Positions 41,960-51,778 of a stretch of DNA of 64,000 bases are shown one piece after another; position 1 is the first letter of the stretch, and the number at the start of each line of letters is the position of its first letter. The DNA comes from G963668345 sp965206025. Its GTDB lineage: Bacteria > Acidobacteriota > Terriglobia > Bryobacterales > UBA6623. The notes beneath the pieces are model-generated. The model was not told where the DNA came from and searched no databases. It was given only the letters and a program-made list of their open reading frames with translations. Position numbers and translations under genes: made by a program. The stretch spans positions 1,054,001-1,118,000 of the forward strand of contig CBDBIU010000004.1 of the NCBI GenBank assembly GCA_965206025.1, written 5' to 3'.

Positions 41960-44236
41960 ATGCGGTGTCTCGTCTGCGATAGGAGAGTCCCCCGCCTCAG
42001 ATCCTGGCGGAAAAAGTCGGAGTTCTGCTCTGACGCGCATGCCGAAACCTACCGGCAGCAGACGTTGGCGCGACTCTTGGACAAGAGTGACCCGACGAGC
42101 GAGGTCAGCCTGCCGTTGCCCGCCGGGGAGGAATTCGCGGAAGAACAAGCGCCTTCGTTCGTCAGTTCCAGCTCCGCGGACTCATCGGTCGAACCTTATC
42201 AGCAGCCGGAACCCGCTCAGCCCGTCGAGGTAGGGCCAGTCCTGGCGGATCCGCCCGGCAGGGCGCACGCTAGGGAAGACGAGGCTCCCGTCGCGGACGA
42301 CGACGAAGCGGCTGAACAGGAGCAGATAGCCGGTGAGGAGCAGGTCTCGACCTCACGCGACGGTGAAGGCGAACCCATCCCGTCCTTCTCTGAGCTAGAG
42401 GCGACGGAGCGCCTAACGGGTGTGGACCCGCTCGAGCGATTAGTTTCGCTGAGCGGAGAAGAGTTAGCGAAGCTGCCATCCGCAGCTGCTGACCTGCAGT
42501 TTTCCGAAGGCGGAGACTCGCCCGAGGAGCCCGCCGTAATTCGTCTGGAGCGGCAGCAGTCCGATACCCTCGAACCTCCGGAATGGACGCCGGTCCACGA
42601 TGAGTCCCTTTCCGTCCTCGAACAGGTCGAGGGAGAAACGCAGCCGCTGCAGGGCGTCCCTGATTTGCTGGAGGGCCCGGAACAAGATCTGAGTGTAGCG
42701 CCCGAGCTGGAACAGGTTGCGAAGGATGCCGATCTCGCCGCGCACGTCGAGGTCGATTCCCAGGGGGCCCAAGTTCAAGGCGAGCCTCCGGTCAGCGACG
42801 AAGCTCTGATCTCAGCGACACCCGAAGGCTTCGAGGAAGGTGAAGTCCCGGCCCCGGTAGCGAGGAGCAAATCCGACCTGAACGCGCTGTTGGAAATCCT
42901 GAACCGATCTTCCAGCGCCGCGGAGAGCATCGAGCCGGACCCAGCCGAGCCGGTCGCTGATCAATTCGTCAAGGCCGATGCTAAGAATTACTGGTCAGCC
43001 GAAGACTGCCGGCCTTATACCGAATTGGCCGATATAGGCGAGATTGTTCCCTTTGCCGCGGATCGGGACCAGGAGACGCAAGGGATCAGCGGCCTGGGCG
43101 GCGACCGCCTCGCGACGGCGATCGCGCGGCCGGAAGATGCTCTTGACATCGAGCGGCGTCCCATGGCGCCGGAGGCGCCCCGGGCGCTTGCGAGCGGCTC
43201 CTCGTTCGGCCCGGTTGCGCACGTAGCGCTGACCTATCCGCGGACCCTTGGAGGTGTCGAACTATCCAGGGGCTTGAGTCAGGAGTACGAAGTTCCGGAG
43301 GCCGATCCGTCCCAGGCGACTGTGCGATGGGCGCCGCAAGACATGGTGCCGTTGACCCTGGGATTCCCGGATACAGAAGGAGGCCAACTGGCGCCCCTTT
43401 GGCCGACAGCCGTTGAAGGCGCGAAGCCGCGGTCGGAGGAGTTCGACGCCGAACTTCGCTGCTTGCCGGCAAGTGGATCCAGGGAGGTGTTTCCGTCTCC
43501 GGCGCCGAGTCAGGCGATTTTGCTAAGGCTCGTCGTACAATCAAACGCCGTAGTGGGGGGAACGCTAGCGCCGATCTCACTGTCGGGCGGCCCGGGAGGG
43601 GCTGTCAGTGCGGAAGCCTTCCTGCCTAAAACGGTGGACCTCGGCGCCGACGATGCGGTCCCGGCCGTTTCCCATGACGAGGCTTTGGAGATACCCAGGC
43701 CTTTGTCGACCACTTCGCTCCCATTCCCCCACAGGGGGATGCAGTTGCATACGTCTTACGTTGAGGCCATGGGTCTCCCGGGAATCGCGCAGGCAGAAGT
43801 TGCGATCCACGAAAGTACTTCTCAGTTCACGGGGGAGCCCGAATTAGCAGCCGGGTTGTTAGGGACGGAGCCCGGGGTCAGCGAGCCGGTGGACGCGGTG
43901 CGAAGCCGCGGAGTGGGCGCCCTAGCAGGGCTGACGGAGGTGCTCTCCGAAAGTGTCCAGAGGATCTCTTTTGGACCAGTCGTCGCCGCTCAGGATGCGT
44001 TCTCCGAGACGCTGCCCGAAACCGAACACGGGCAGCCGCTGACATTTGCCCCCGAAGCTCGCTGCGATGCCCGTGAATTCACGACCGGAGCAGATTGTCT
44101 TTCCAGGCTGAGCGAGACCCAGAGCGCGATCCCCTTTGCATGGAACCCGATTCGTGCCGGTGAGTTAACCACGGAGCTTCCCAGGCGCCGTGGGAGGAAA
44201 CACAGGGTCGAAGCACGGAATTGCGTGCGGATGTGA
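41960..44236 (+). CDS. large acidic protein with N-terminal zinc-finger-like motif
   Basis: 758 aa from the ATG at 41960; a GTG at 41933 is also open. The N-terminus MRCLVCDRRVPRLRSWRKKS then EFCSDAHAETYRQQ looks like a small zinc ribbon. The rest is low-complexity: rich in E, A, P, S and D, without predicted membrane segments (for example PLPAGEEFAEEQAPSFVSSS, EDEAPVADDDEAAEQEQI). It ends basic (PRRRGRKHRVEARNCVRM). No family recognised. Probably largely disordered. It is followed at once by a second frame of similar style, so the original protein may be longer. Confidence 0.6.
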   Translation: MRCLVCDRRVPRLRSWRKKSEFCSDAHAETYRQQTLARLLDKSDPTSEVSLPLPAGEEFAEEQAPSFVSSSSADSSVEPYQQPEPAQPVEVGPVLADPPGRAHAREDEAPVADDDEAAEQEQIAGEEQVSTSRDGEGEPIPSFSELEATERLTGVDPLERLVSLSGEELAKLPSAAADLQFSEGGDSPEEPAVIRLERQQSDTLEPPEWTPVHDESLSVLEQVEGETQPLQGVPDLLEGPEQDLSVAPELEQVAKDADLAAHVEVDSQGAQVQGEPPVSDEALISATPEGFEEGEVPAPVARSKSDLNALLEILNRSSSAAESIEPDPAEPVADQFVKADAKNYWSAEDCRPYTELADIGEIVPFAADRDQETQGISGLGGDRLATAIARPEDALDIERRPMAPEAPRALASGSSFGPVAHVALTYPRTLGGVELSRGLSQEYEVPEADPSQATVRWAPQDMVPLTLGFPDTEGGQLAPLWPTAVEGAKPRSEEFDAELRCLPASGSREVFPSPAPSQAILLRLVVQSNAVVGGTLAPISLSGGPGGAVSAEAFLPKTVDLGADDAVPAVSHDEALEIPRPLSTTSLPFPHRGMQLHTSYVEAMGLPGIAQAEVAIHESTSQFTGEPELAAGLLGTEPGVSEPVDAVRSRGVGALAGLTEVLSESVQRISFGPVVAAQDAFSETLPETEHGQPLTFAPEARCDAREFTTGADCLSRLSETQSAIPFAWNPIRAGELTTELPRRRGRKHRVEARNCVRM

Positions 44237-44718
44237 TCGTTTCTAAGGTGGAATGCCGATTGCCCAGTATAGGGGAACCCAGATACCGTTTATCTGGGTG
44301 CATACCGGCCCGCTTTGACCGGCTGGCGAGCGAAGAGTCTTGGTTTGCTCTCGGCGACCTGTCCGAGGCCGCGATCGAGAACGCGTACCGCGCAGAGGCG
44401 GAGGTCTTCTCGAAGGCGACCACGGACGACGTACAGTTGTGGACGCCCCCGAAGCTTCGGAGGCCAGTGGAGGAATTTCCACGATTCAACAGCAGCTTCG
44501 AATCGGTCGGCGAGATGCTGCCCTCCTCGGCGCTCGAGGGTGGGGTAATGGCGTTGGGAGCCGAGGACCAAAATGAAGTTGACCCGAAGGCGGGAGGTCA
44601 GGCCCGAGAGACGGCTGATTGGAATGGAAAAGGACAGGACGCAGTGTCCAGCCAGCCGGTGGACCCACTGCTGAAAGTCCGGTGTCCGTTGGATCCGGAT
44701 CTCTGGGATTTCTCCTAG
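44221..44718 (+). CDS. hypothetical protein, maybe a frameshifted continuation
   Basis: 165 aa from a TTG that overlaps the end of the acidic protein by 16 bp. RADVIVSKVECRLPSIGEPR, YRLSGCIPARFDRLASEESW and FALGDLSEAAIENAYRAEAE; the style and acidity match the gene before it. No ribosome site of its own. Either it is translated by coupling, or a one-base shift near 44225 has split one long gene. No family recognised. Confidence 0.4.
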   Translation: MRADVIVSKVECRLPSIGEPRYRLSGCIPARFDRLASEESWFALGDLSEAAIENAYRAEAEVFSKATTDDVQLWTPPKLRRPVEEFPRFNSSFESVGEMLPSSALEGGVMALGAEDQNEVDPKAGGQARETADWNGKGQDAVSSQPVDPLLKVRCPLDPDLWDFS

Positions 44719-44941
44719 CTATTGAATGGGTCGGTGAGCGAAACCTAACGGGGACTGCGATGAAAAACGAAAGAAACTACGCCGTCCGCTGGTGTTCCCC
44801 AGTAACCATTGCTCTTGCGACGGATCGTCTGAGAGGCTGTTGCGCGACCTTCAAAAGATCACCTTGCAGCTTGTGCGAACCATGCATGAGGGCCGAGGAG
44901 CGACAAAGCCGGGTTCCGACAATGAATCGAGGAAGCTAGCG

Positions 44942-46663
44942 ATGAGACTATTTGGCGATTTCTTAGACACGAAGGAAAGTGATTCGAAGGAGAATGGGGC
45001 CAACCAGTCCTTGCGTATCGAGGAGGAGCAGCCCGAAGTGAAACAGGAAAAGCAGCCAAAGGGGTCTCCGGCGAACGGGGGTGCGGCTGCTGACCCCTAT
45101 GCCACCGCCGTGCGCCATTATTTGCGAGGCCAACTCGACGACGCGCTGGAGCACCTGGAAAAAGCTTGCGAAAACGGCAACGACCTGATTGAGGTCTACA
45201 CCGTTATGGCGCAAATCCATCTCGAAAAAAAGGATTTTTCCAACGCTGCGCGGTGCTACGGTAAGCTGCTCGAACTCGAGCCGGAAAACGCCGCGGCTCA
45301 GTTCAATGCCGGCTTCGCGCTCCAGGCGTGCGAGAAGTTCGAAGAAGCTAAGACGGCGTTCCAAGCGGCCGCCGATCTCGACACCGAGCTCGGCGAGGCT
45401 CATCTGGGGGTGCCGGGTTGCTGCCTCAAGCTCGAAGACCACGAAAGCGCCAAAACGGCCTACGAAGCCCATCTGAAAAAAGATCCCAATTCCGAGAGCG
45501 CGATTTTTGGACTGGGTGTTGCCTATCAACTGTCGGAGGAATGGAAACAGGCGGCACAACAGTATCTCGCCGCCTTGGAAAAAAACGAGAAATCGGAAGG
45601 CGCGCTGACCAACCTCGCCAGCGTTTACCTCAGACAGCAGGAGCACCAGAAGGCGGCGGATACTTTCCGCGCGCTTCTCGAGATTCAGCCCGAATCCGCG
45701 GCGGCCCACGAAGGGTTCGCATACTCTAGTTACCGCCTGGAGAACTTCGACGAGGCGGCCGCGCATTACCAAGAGTCGGTGAAAATCGCCCCCGATTCCT
45801 ATGAGGGGTGGTTTAACCTGGGCCTCTCCCTCCAGAAAATGGAGCGCCATGAGGAGGGCGTCGAAGCCTATACCGAGGCTTTGCACCTGAAAGACGACTC
45901 GGTCGGCGTGCATCTGAATCTGGCGGCCTGTTGTCAACAGCTTGGGAAGGACAAAGAAGCCAAAGCGCTCTATAAACGCGTATTAAAGCTGGAGCCGGAA
46001 TCGCCTCCCGCGTTGTACAACTTGGCCCTGTTGCAGGAAAAAGACGACAAATGGGACCGGGCGGCCGAGTATTACGATAAACTCGCCGAGGTGACCAGTT
46101 CTCCGGAATCTCTGTTCCGTCTCGGCGTTTCCCTGCACAAGAACGGCCAGTGGGAACAAGCCGCCATGGTCTACGAAAAGTGTGTCCGCCACAAGGAAGA
46201 CTGGCCGGAAGCTTGGCTCAACCGCGGGGTTGCCCACCTCAAGCTCGAGGACTACGACAAAGCGCGGGAGGCCTTCTCGAAGGCCCTAGAATACAAGGAC
46301 GACGATCCGGAAGCGCTGCTTGGCCTGGCTTCCGCCTTTGCCAAGCAGGAAAACTACGAGCAGGCGCGCGGGGCCTACGCTAGACTGGCCGAGTCGAAGT
46401 CCGACTCGGCTGAGATCCAGTTCAATGCCGGTCTGCTCGAGCAGAAGGCCGACAACGTGAAAAAGGCGATCGAGTACTACTCGAAGGCCGTCGAGATTGA
46501 TCCGGAGTTTGCGGAGGCGTACCTTAACCTAGGAGTTGCGCTGACCAGCACCGACCGGGAAGCTGAGGCCGTGGAATGCTTCGAACGCGCTCTGGAAATC
46601 AAGCCGGAATTAGCCCGCGGCTATTTCACGCTGAAGCCTTTGCGTCCCACCCGGAAAGCCTAG
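44942..46663 (+). CDS. TPR-repeat protein
   Basis: 573 aa from the ATG at 44942 with GAGGAAG 6 nt upstream; a longer frame to 44792 lacks this. After an acidic N-terminus (SDSKENGANQSLRIEEEQPE) it is almost all TPRs, about 14 units (for example AAQFNAGFALQACEKFEEAK, YEGWFNLGLSLQKMERHEEG, PEALLGLASAFAKQENYEQA, AEAYLNLGVALTSTDREAEA). No signal peptide, so probably a cytoplasmic scaffold. The stop codon TAG coincides with the start of a repeat-element end at 46661, so the original C-terminus may have been cut. Confidence 0.85.
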   Translation: MRLFGDFLDTKESDSKENGANQSLRIEEEQPEVKQEKQPKGSPANGGAAADPYATAVRHYLRGQLDDALEHLEKACENGNDLIEVYTVMAQIHLEKKDFSNAARCYGKLLELEPENAAAQFNAGFALQACEKFEEAKTAFQAAADLDTELGEAHLGVPGCCLKLEDHESAKTAYEAHLKKDPNSESAIFGLGVAYQLSEEWKQAAQQYLAALEKNEKSEGALTNLASVYLRQQEHQKAADTFRALLEIQPESAAAHEGFAYSSYRLENFDEAAAHYQESVKIAPDSYEGWFNLGLSLQKMERHEEGVEAYTEALHLKDDSVGVHLNLAACCQQLGKDKEAKALYKRVLKLEPESPPALYNLALLQEKDDKWDRAAEYYDKLAEVTSSPESLFRLGVSLHKNGQWEQAAMVYEKCVRHKEDWPEAWLNRGVAHLKLEDYDKAREAFSKALEYKDDDPEALLGLASAFAKQENYEQARGAYARLAESKSDSAEIQFNAGLLEQKADNVKKAIEYYSKAVEIDPEFAEAYLNLGVALTSTDREAEAVECFERALEIKPELARGYFTLKPLRPTRKA

Positions 46664-46722
46664 TCCGCTTTTCTCACCAGCGAGCGGCGGGAGTGGAAAG
46701 CAATGCCCGCCGTCAGGGATGT

Positions 46723-46920
46723 TAGCCCGCATTTCTCACCACCTGACGGTCGAAGCACGCCATAGGCCCGCCATGACTGCGTTGCGCTTGCTCGCCGTGC
46801 TCAACGTACTGTTCGAGTACGCCCTCATTATTCAAGAAATGCGGCGCCGAGCGTCGCGCGCCTTGTACTGAAGGGCCTCTCACGCACTTCGTCTCGCCAC
46901 GAGGTGAGAAAAGCGGGCTA
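46723..46920 (-). mobile_element. 198-bp TA-bounded repeat element, copy A
   Basis: Ends are inverted: TAGCCCGCATTTCTCACCAC at the left and GAGGTGAGAAAAGCGGGCTA at the right. It has no gene. The reverse complement matches copy B (53382-53579) along nearly its full length. Parts of further copies flank it: a left end at 46661-46682 and a right end at 47016-47051. The rest of 46664-47264 shows no gene. TA at both borders fits IS630/Tc1-type insertion into TA. Confidence 0.75.
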
Positions 46921-47264
46921 GGGGCTCGATTCATAGCGCCCGCTTGCCGACATACTCTACGCTGGGCGATGTACACAAGCTGTTGCCGTGAGCCGTTGCC
47001 GCCGGGCCTTCCGTGTGCTTCGACCGTCAGCTGGTGAGAAATGCGGGCTAGTGCTTACTATCATAAATTAGCGATCGTTTATGGGCGGCCATCCGGGGAC
47101 CGCTCCCTCGCGGTCGCGGCTCAGAAGGCTTTGTGAACAAAGCACCTCCGGTCCAGACGAATGGCCGTATGATCCTTCGGGAAAGGCCTTTTTACATACG
47201 CGAACTTATGGAAAGGTAAGCACTAGGCTTTCCGACTCGGGGCGGCACCGGGTTGGAGAACGCC

Positions 47265-47990
47265 TTATCCGCCGGCCGAAAGGAGCTTCTCGGCCGTGAC
47301 CAGGTCCTCGGGACGACCCACGTCTCTCCAGAACCCGCCGATGGCGTGCCAGTGCAGGGAAGCTTCCCTGCTCAACATGCGCCGAATGGCGTCGGTCAAT
47401 TCGTACTCGCCTCGTGGCGAGCGGGAAATTTTCTCCAGTTCCTCGAAAACCGAGGGCCGAAAAGCGTAAACGCCCGCATTGTTCCACCTCGTCGTCGACG
47501 TTCCTCTGGGGGGCTTTTCCACGATCTCCGTAACCCGCTCCCCTTCCACGTAGACCGCCGCCCCTCGGTAGGGGTCATCGACTTCGTTCAGAGCCAGGAC
47601 GGCCTCCGCGCCGTCGAGTCGTCCGGCCACCTTCCCATAGGAGATCGAATCAACGAGAATATCCCCAAAGGTCAGCAAAAAAGGATCTTGCCCGACGAAA
47701 TCGCGTCCCACAAGCGAGGCTGATCCGGTTCCGTCCTGAGTCGGCTGTCGGCGATAGGCGAGCTTGGCCCGCGCCGGACGATGGCGGGCAAAATAGCTCT
47801 CGATTACCTCGGCTTTGTAGCCGGTGACGATCATAATCTCGGTGACCCCGGCTGCCTCGGCACGCTCGATCAGGTGGGCGAGCAGCGGCTTGTCGTGAAG
47901 CCGCAGCATCGGCTTGGGGCAGTCCTCGGTCAGTGACTTCATCCGCGTGCCCCGCCCCGCGGCCAGGATCACGGCCTTCGATACCTTCAC
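47265..47990 (-). CDS. sugar-phosphate nucleotidyltransferase
   Basis: 241 aa from the GTG at 47990; a longer frame upstream runs through an unlikely repeat-rich leader. SKAVILAAGRGTRMKSLTED then CPKPML is the nucleotide-binding signature (GxGTRxxPxTxxxPKP type). AAGVTEIMIVTGYKAEVIES, FLLTFGDILVD (metal Asp) and GEYELTDAIRRMLSR follow. GGFWRDVGRPEDLVTAEKLL matches the end of the catalytic domain. It makes NDP-sugars for cell-surface polysaccharide; the sugar is not determined. No left-handed helix domain is present. Confidence 0.88.
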   Translation of the reverse strand: MKVSKAVILAAGRGTRMKSLTEDCPKPMLRLHDKPLLAHLIERAEAAGVTEIMIVTGYKAEVIESYFARHRPARAKLAYRRQPTQDGTGSASLVGRDFVGQDPFLLTFGDILVDSISYGKVAGRLDGAEAVLALNEVDDPYRGAAVYVEGERVTEIVEKPPRGTSTTRWNNAGVYAFRPSVFEELEKISRSPRGEYELTDAIRRMLSREASLHWHAIGGFWRDVGRPEDLVTAEKLLSAGG

Positions 47991-48069
47991 CGTTTCATGA
48001 TATCGCCTTGGCGCCAGCAAGGGCCGATCACTCGGTTGGGTAGATATCGGGGGGACGCGCGGCGCCTTC

Positions 48070-48089
48070 GGGCACGGCATGCCGTGCCC
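48070..48089. repeat. 20-nt perfect palindrome
   Basis: GGGCACGGCATGCCGTGCCC, identical to the core of the palindrome at 1572-1597. It lies in the gap 47991-48265 between the nucleotidyltransferase and the pilin-like gene, both on the minus strand. May end transcription or be a dispersed repeat. Confidence 0.8.
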
Positions 48090-48265
48090 CTACATTCCCA
48101 GCCGGCCAGCAGATCGGAAGGGAACCAGCGTGCAATGGCCGGCCGCACTCGCCCGAAACGTGAGTGTATTTATGAAATGACGTAGAAAGTTTCGCTGCCG
48201 TGACCATGCGCGGCCACAAGGCGGCGGACCGGGGTAGCGGGGTTCGTAGGGGCCGATCGGCGCGG

Positions 48266-48730
48266 CTACTTGATCTCGGGATCGTTCTCGGAGGCGGGTT
48301 CGTTGCCTTCATGCTGCCGGACGATATTGGCATGGTCCGTGTAGAAAGATCGGCCGCCGGTGACCTCGTAGACCTGGGGATCGGCGTTGATCGTGTACCC
48401 GCTGGGCGTTCCCACCATGGTGAAGACGTATCCCGATTTGAGGCCTTGCGCAAGGTCTTCACTGATCAGGTCGGCGGCCGACGCCGAGCGCGCGGCGCCT
48501 CCGGGAGCGGGCCCCATTTCCATCAAAGTGGACGCAAAGCGGCCGTAGGTAGAGAAGTACTGCACCTGGCCGGTGTTGAGAGTCTGAAGCGTCCTGATGG
48601 CGGCCATCTCGTAGGCTAGCCTGCGGGCATCGCCCAGTTTGGGAATCGCGATGGCGGCGATGATCATGATGATCGCAACTACGATCAGAAGCTCGATGAT
48701 GGTAAAACCTTTTTGTCGATGTGCGCGCAT
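48266..48730 (-). CDS. type IV pilin / type II secretion pseudopilin-like protein
   Basis: 154 aa. MRAHRQKGFTIIELLIVVAI is a short basic leader with the G|F prepilin peptidase site and Glu5, followed by a hydrophobic helix (IIMIIAAIAIPKL). TLNTGQVQYFSTYGRFAST is a common pseudopilin motif, as is GTPSGYTINADPQVYEVTGG and SFYTD. GAGGGAGA ribosome site just upstream. It stands alone, without other pilus genes. Confidence 0.9.
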   Translation of the reverse strand: MRAHRQKGFTIIELLIVVAIIMIIAAIAIPKLGDARRLAYEMAAIRTLQTLNTGQVQYFSTYGRFASTLMEMGPAPGGAARSASAADLISEDLAQGLKSGYVFTMVGTPSGYTINADPQVYEVTGGRSFYTDHANIVRQHEGNEPASENDPEIK

Positions 48731-48960
48731 GGTTCTCCCTCGACGACTCTATTATACGGTGACGCCGCCGGGCGGCTGAAGGTGCAAGGAAATTCTCGCG
48801 GGATCTGTGCGGCTAACCCGCATTCTTGGTTCCGGTAACGAATCACGTCTGATGCCCCGCGGAGCCCGGACTCCGGTGATGTATCATGCAGGTAAGGGTC
48901 GGATGTTGTTGCTCGCCTCGCCGATTTACTCCCCGGGGTTTTGACCTAACTCTCTGAAGA

Positions 48961-51132
48961 GTGGCTCCCCCCGCCGAGGTTCCTGACTGCAATCGATATC
49001 GAATGGTCCGATTCGGCGTAACGATCTTTCTGAGCGCCTTCCTTCTTTTTCAGGTTCAGCCGTTGATCGGCAAGTACATCCTTCCCTGGTTCGGCGGCGG
49101 ACCGGCGGTTTGGACGACCTGCCTCCTTTTCTTCCAAGTTTTTTTGCTGCTCGGGTATGCCTACGCTCACCTGGGCAGCTCGCGACTAGCGCCTGGAACG
49201 CTCGCGGCCTTTCACCTGGTTCTGTTGGCAGCCTCGCTACTGTTGCTTCCGATCGCCCCTTCCAGCGATCTGTTGGAGCCTGGGACCGGAGGCGCACCGA
49301 CTCGGCGGATCCTGGCGTTGCTGGTGCTGACCGTCGGCCCGGCTTACTTTTTGCTGTCCGCAACAGGCCCCTTGATTCAGCACTGGTTCACCCGTAGTTT
49401 TCCCGGACGATCGCCCTACCGGCTCTACGCCCTGTCGAACGCAGGTTCTTTGATAGCGCTCCTCAGCTATCCCTTTCTTGTGGAACCTCTGCTCGCGCTC
49501 GAGAACCAGGTTGCCGTGTGGTCCTGGGCCTACCTGGCGTTCGCCGTTTGTACGGGCTGGAGCGCGCTGGGAGCCGGTCTTTGGCGCAGGCCGGACGCAC
49601 ACCGCGCAGCGGACGACGCCTCCACGGAGCCGAGCCGGGAAGGGACCTCGACCGCCGGAATCTCCGACCTCCACGGCGAACGCCCGGCGGCGACCACAAT
49701 GCTGTTCTGGCTTGGCCTTTCCGCGATGGGTTCGGCCATGCTGCTGGCGACAACCAATCAGATCTGCCAGGAGGTCGCCGTCGTTCCCTTCTTGTGGATT
49801 TTACCCTTAGCGATCTACCTGTTCACGTTTATCCTTTGCTTCGGCCACGAGTCCAGATATGACCGCCGATGGCTGGGCCTGCTCGTTGGAGTCATGGTCC
49901 CGCTGGCGCTGATCATGATGGTCCTGGGCCCGGAAGCACCTCTCGTCAACCATCTCGTGGTGTATTCTCTGACACTGTTCGCGTGCTGCATGGTTTGCCA
50001 TGGCGAGCTGGTCAAAACAAAGCCGCACCCCCGGCACTTGACCCTGTTCTATCTGATGATCGCGGCGGGCGGCACGCTGGGGGGCGTGGCGGTGGCGCTC
50101 ATCGCACCGCTGGCCTTCAGCGGATTTTGGGAGTTTCCCGTCGCCATGGCGGGCAGCGTTGGGTTGACGCTGGTCGCCTGGTACCGCGCTCGGGCTTGGA
50201 AGCCTTACGCCAACCGCCCTTACTGGATCTGGGCGCCGATGACAGGAATGGTGCTCGCGATCGCCACATGCTCGATTCTTATTGCTGTCGGTCGCGGAGG
50301 CGAAGCCGTGTTGCGATCCCGTAACTTCTATGGAGTCCTTCGTTTGACGCGCGAAAACCATGGCGAGGAAGACGAAAGGCTTGTGCTCACGAACGGCCGA
50401 GTGCTGCACGGCTCGCAATTCGTCGCGCAGGGGAAACGCAGCTTGCCTACCGCCTACTACGGTCGGGAGAGCGCCATTGGTTTGGCTATGGAGCATCATC
50501 CCCGCCGCCTCGCGTCCCACGACGAAGAAAGCCGTCTGCGGGTGGGAGTGATCGGACTGGGCGCGGGAACCATCGCCGCCCTCGCGCGCCCCGGTGATTC
50601 CATTCGCTTTTACGAGATCAATCCCGATGTGGTGACGATCGCCAAGCGCTACTTCACCTTCCTCGAGGACACGCCCGCCGCCGTCGAGATCGTCACAGGA
50701 GACGCACGGGTGCAAATGGAAGCCGAGGCCGCCCGCAATCAGCTGCAGAGGTTCGACATCCTGGCCGTCGACGCCTTCAGCAGCGAGGCCATCCCGATCC
50801 ACTTGCTGACCAGGGAATGCCTCGACACCTACTGGCGGCATCTCAGGCCGGAAGGGCTTCTGCTGTTCCACATATCGAGCGAAAGCCTCAACCTGGAACC
50901 GGTCGTCGAGGGCCTTGCCCGCCGGTCCGACCGCCGAGCCCTCTACATCCCCAACCAGGCAGATCCCGCCCAGGGGGTGAGCGCCGCAAGCTGGATGCTT
51001 TTGACGAACAATCGCGAGTTTCTGGATTTGGCCGAGGTTCGGCGAGCCACAAGACCACCTTCGGACCCGAAGGCGAGACCTTTGCTGTGGCGGGATGATT
51101 TCGCCGGCTTGTGGCAGCTATTGAGATTCTGA
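48961..51132 (+). CDS. spermidine-synthase-like multi-pass membrane protein
   Basis: 723 aa from a GTG; the ATG at 49003 (MVRFGVTIFLSAFLLFQVQP) is an alternative. About 10-11 membrane helices (LIGKYILPWFGGGPAVWTTC, TCLLFFQVFLLLGYAYAHLG, HLVLLAASLLLLPIAPSSDL) precede a cytoplasmic methyltransferase/aminopropyltransferase-like domain (GVIGLGAGTIAALARPGDSI, RFYEINPDVVTIAKRYFTFL, FDILAVDAFSSEAIPIHLLT). DAFSSEAIPIHLLT is the spermidine-synthase-like active-site region. The reaction of this fused family is not settled. Confidence 0.82.
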   Translation: MAPPAEVPDCNRYRMVRFGVTIFLSAFLLFQVQPLIGKYILPWFGGGPAVWTTCLLFFQVFLLLGYAYAHLGSSRLAPGTLAAFHLVLLAASLLLLPIAPSSDLLEPGTGGAPTRRILALLVLTVGPAYFLLSATGPLIQHWFTRSFPGRSPYRLYALSNAGSLIALLSYPFLVEPLLALENQVAVWSWAYLAFAVCTGWSALGAGLWRRPDAHRAADDASTEPSREGTSTAGISDLHGERPAATTMLFWLGLSAMGSAMLLATTNQICQEVAVVPFLWILPLAIYLFTFILCFGHESRYDRRWLGLLVGVMVPLALIMMVLGPEAPLVNHLVVYSLTLFACCMVCHGELVKTKPHPRHLTLFYLMIAAGGTLGGVAVALIAPLAFSGFWEFPVAMAGSVGLTLVAWYRARAWKPYANRPYWIWAPMTGMVLAIATCSILIAVGRGGEAVLRSRNFYGVLRLTRENHGEEDERLVLTNGRVLHGSQFVAQGKRSLPTAYYGRESAIGLAMEHHPRRLASHDEESRLRVGVIGLGAGTIAALARPGDSIRFYEINPDVVTIAKRYFTFLEDTPAAVEIVTGDARVQMEAEAARNQLQRFDILAVDAFSSEAIPIHLLTRECLDTYWRHLRPEGLLLFHISSESLNLEPVVEGLARRSDRRALYIPNQADPAQGVSAASWMLLTNNREFLDLAEVRRATRPPSDPKARPLLWRDDFAGLWQLLRF

Positions 51133-51183
51133 ATGTAGTTTCCCTCGGACGGCCCCCCTGTCACCCGTCCTCGCGCAGTTGGC

Positions 51184-51344
51184 TAGCCCGCTTGTCTCAC
51201 CACGTGGCAAGGCGAACTGCGTGAGAAGCCCGTCAGAACAAGGCGCGCGCCGCTCGGCGACCTCGGGCACGGCCAGCAAGCGCAACGCAGTAATGGCGGG
51301 CTTATTGCGTGCTTCGACCGTCAGGTGGCGAGAAATGCGGGCTA
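51184..51344 (+). mobile_element. TA-bounded repeat element, copy C (161 bp, internally shortened)
   Basis: Starts TAGCCCGCTTGTCTCACCAC and ends GGTGGCGAGAAATGCGGGCTA less its first base. The middle is about 37 bp shorter than copies A and B. A partial, oppositely oriented copy lies at 51391-51427 (GGGCTTCTCACGCAATTCGC...). The rest of the 51133-51778 gap holds no gene that I can support. Confidence 0.7.
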
Positions 51345-51778
51345 CCCCAACACTCGTCACTTAACAACCTCCTTAGCCCCCGAAGCGACTGTGGGCTTCT
51401 CACGCAATTCGCCCCGCCACCTGGTGAGTCATCATGCACTTCGTCCACCCCGCGGCATGAAAATATGCCCCGCAACCCCCGCAACGTAATTCATCCAAGC
51501 AGAAAAGCTTGCCGGCGCCACTGCGCATGCGGATGAGCGAAAACGTCGCCTCGCCTATCCGAACAGATAGAGGGGCTAGCAAAGCGGTTAGAACTCCGCC
51601 ACGCTGTGGCCAACTTGGCGGGGGACATTTTCAAAGCCAACGTACCGGCCATCCCCAACAATTGAAGGAACTTGCGGCGGATGAATCGCCGCGCCGCCCG
51701 ATGGCCGGGTCTTAGGCACGGCGATTGCTCTCCCCAACGCCGCAAAGCTTTTTCAGAAAGCGTTGAAAGGAGAACGGT

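Noticed and set aside
44792..44941. Longer start for the TPR protein
   Set aside because: The ATG at 44942 has a good ribosome site; the extra 50 residues resemble non-coding sequence.
47265..48080. Longer start for the nucleotidyltransferase
   Set aside because: The extra 30 residues pass through the palindromic repeat region; the GTG at 47990 directly precedes the conserved nucleotide-binding motif.
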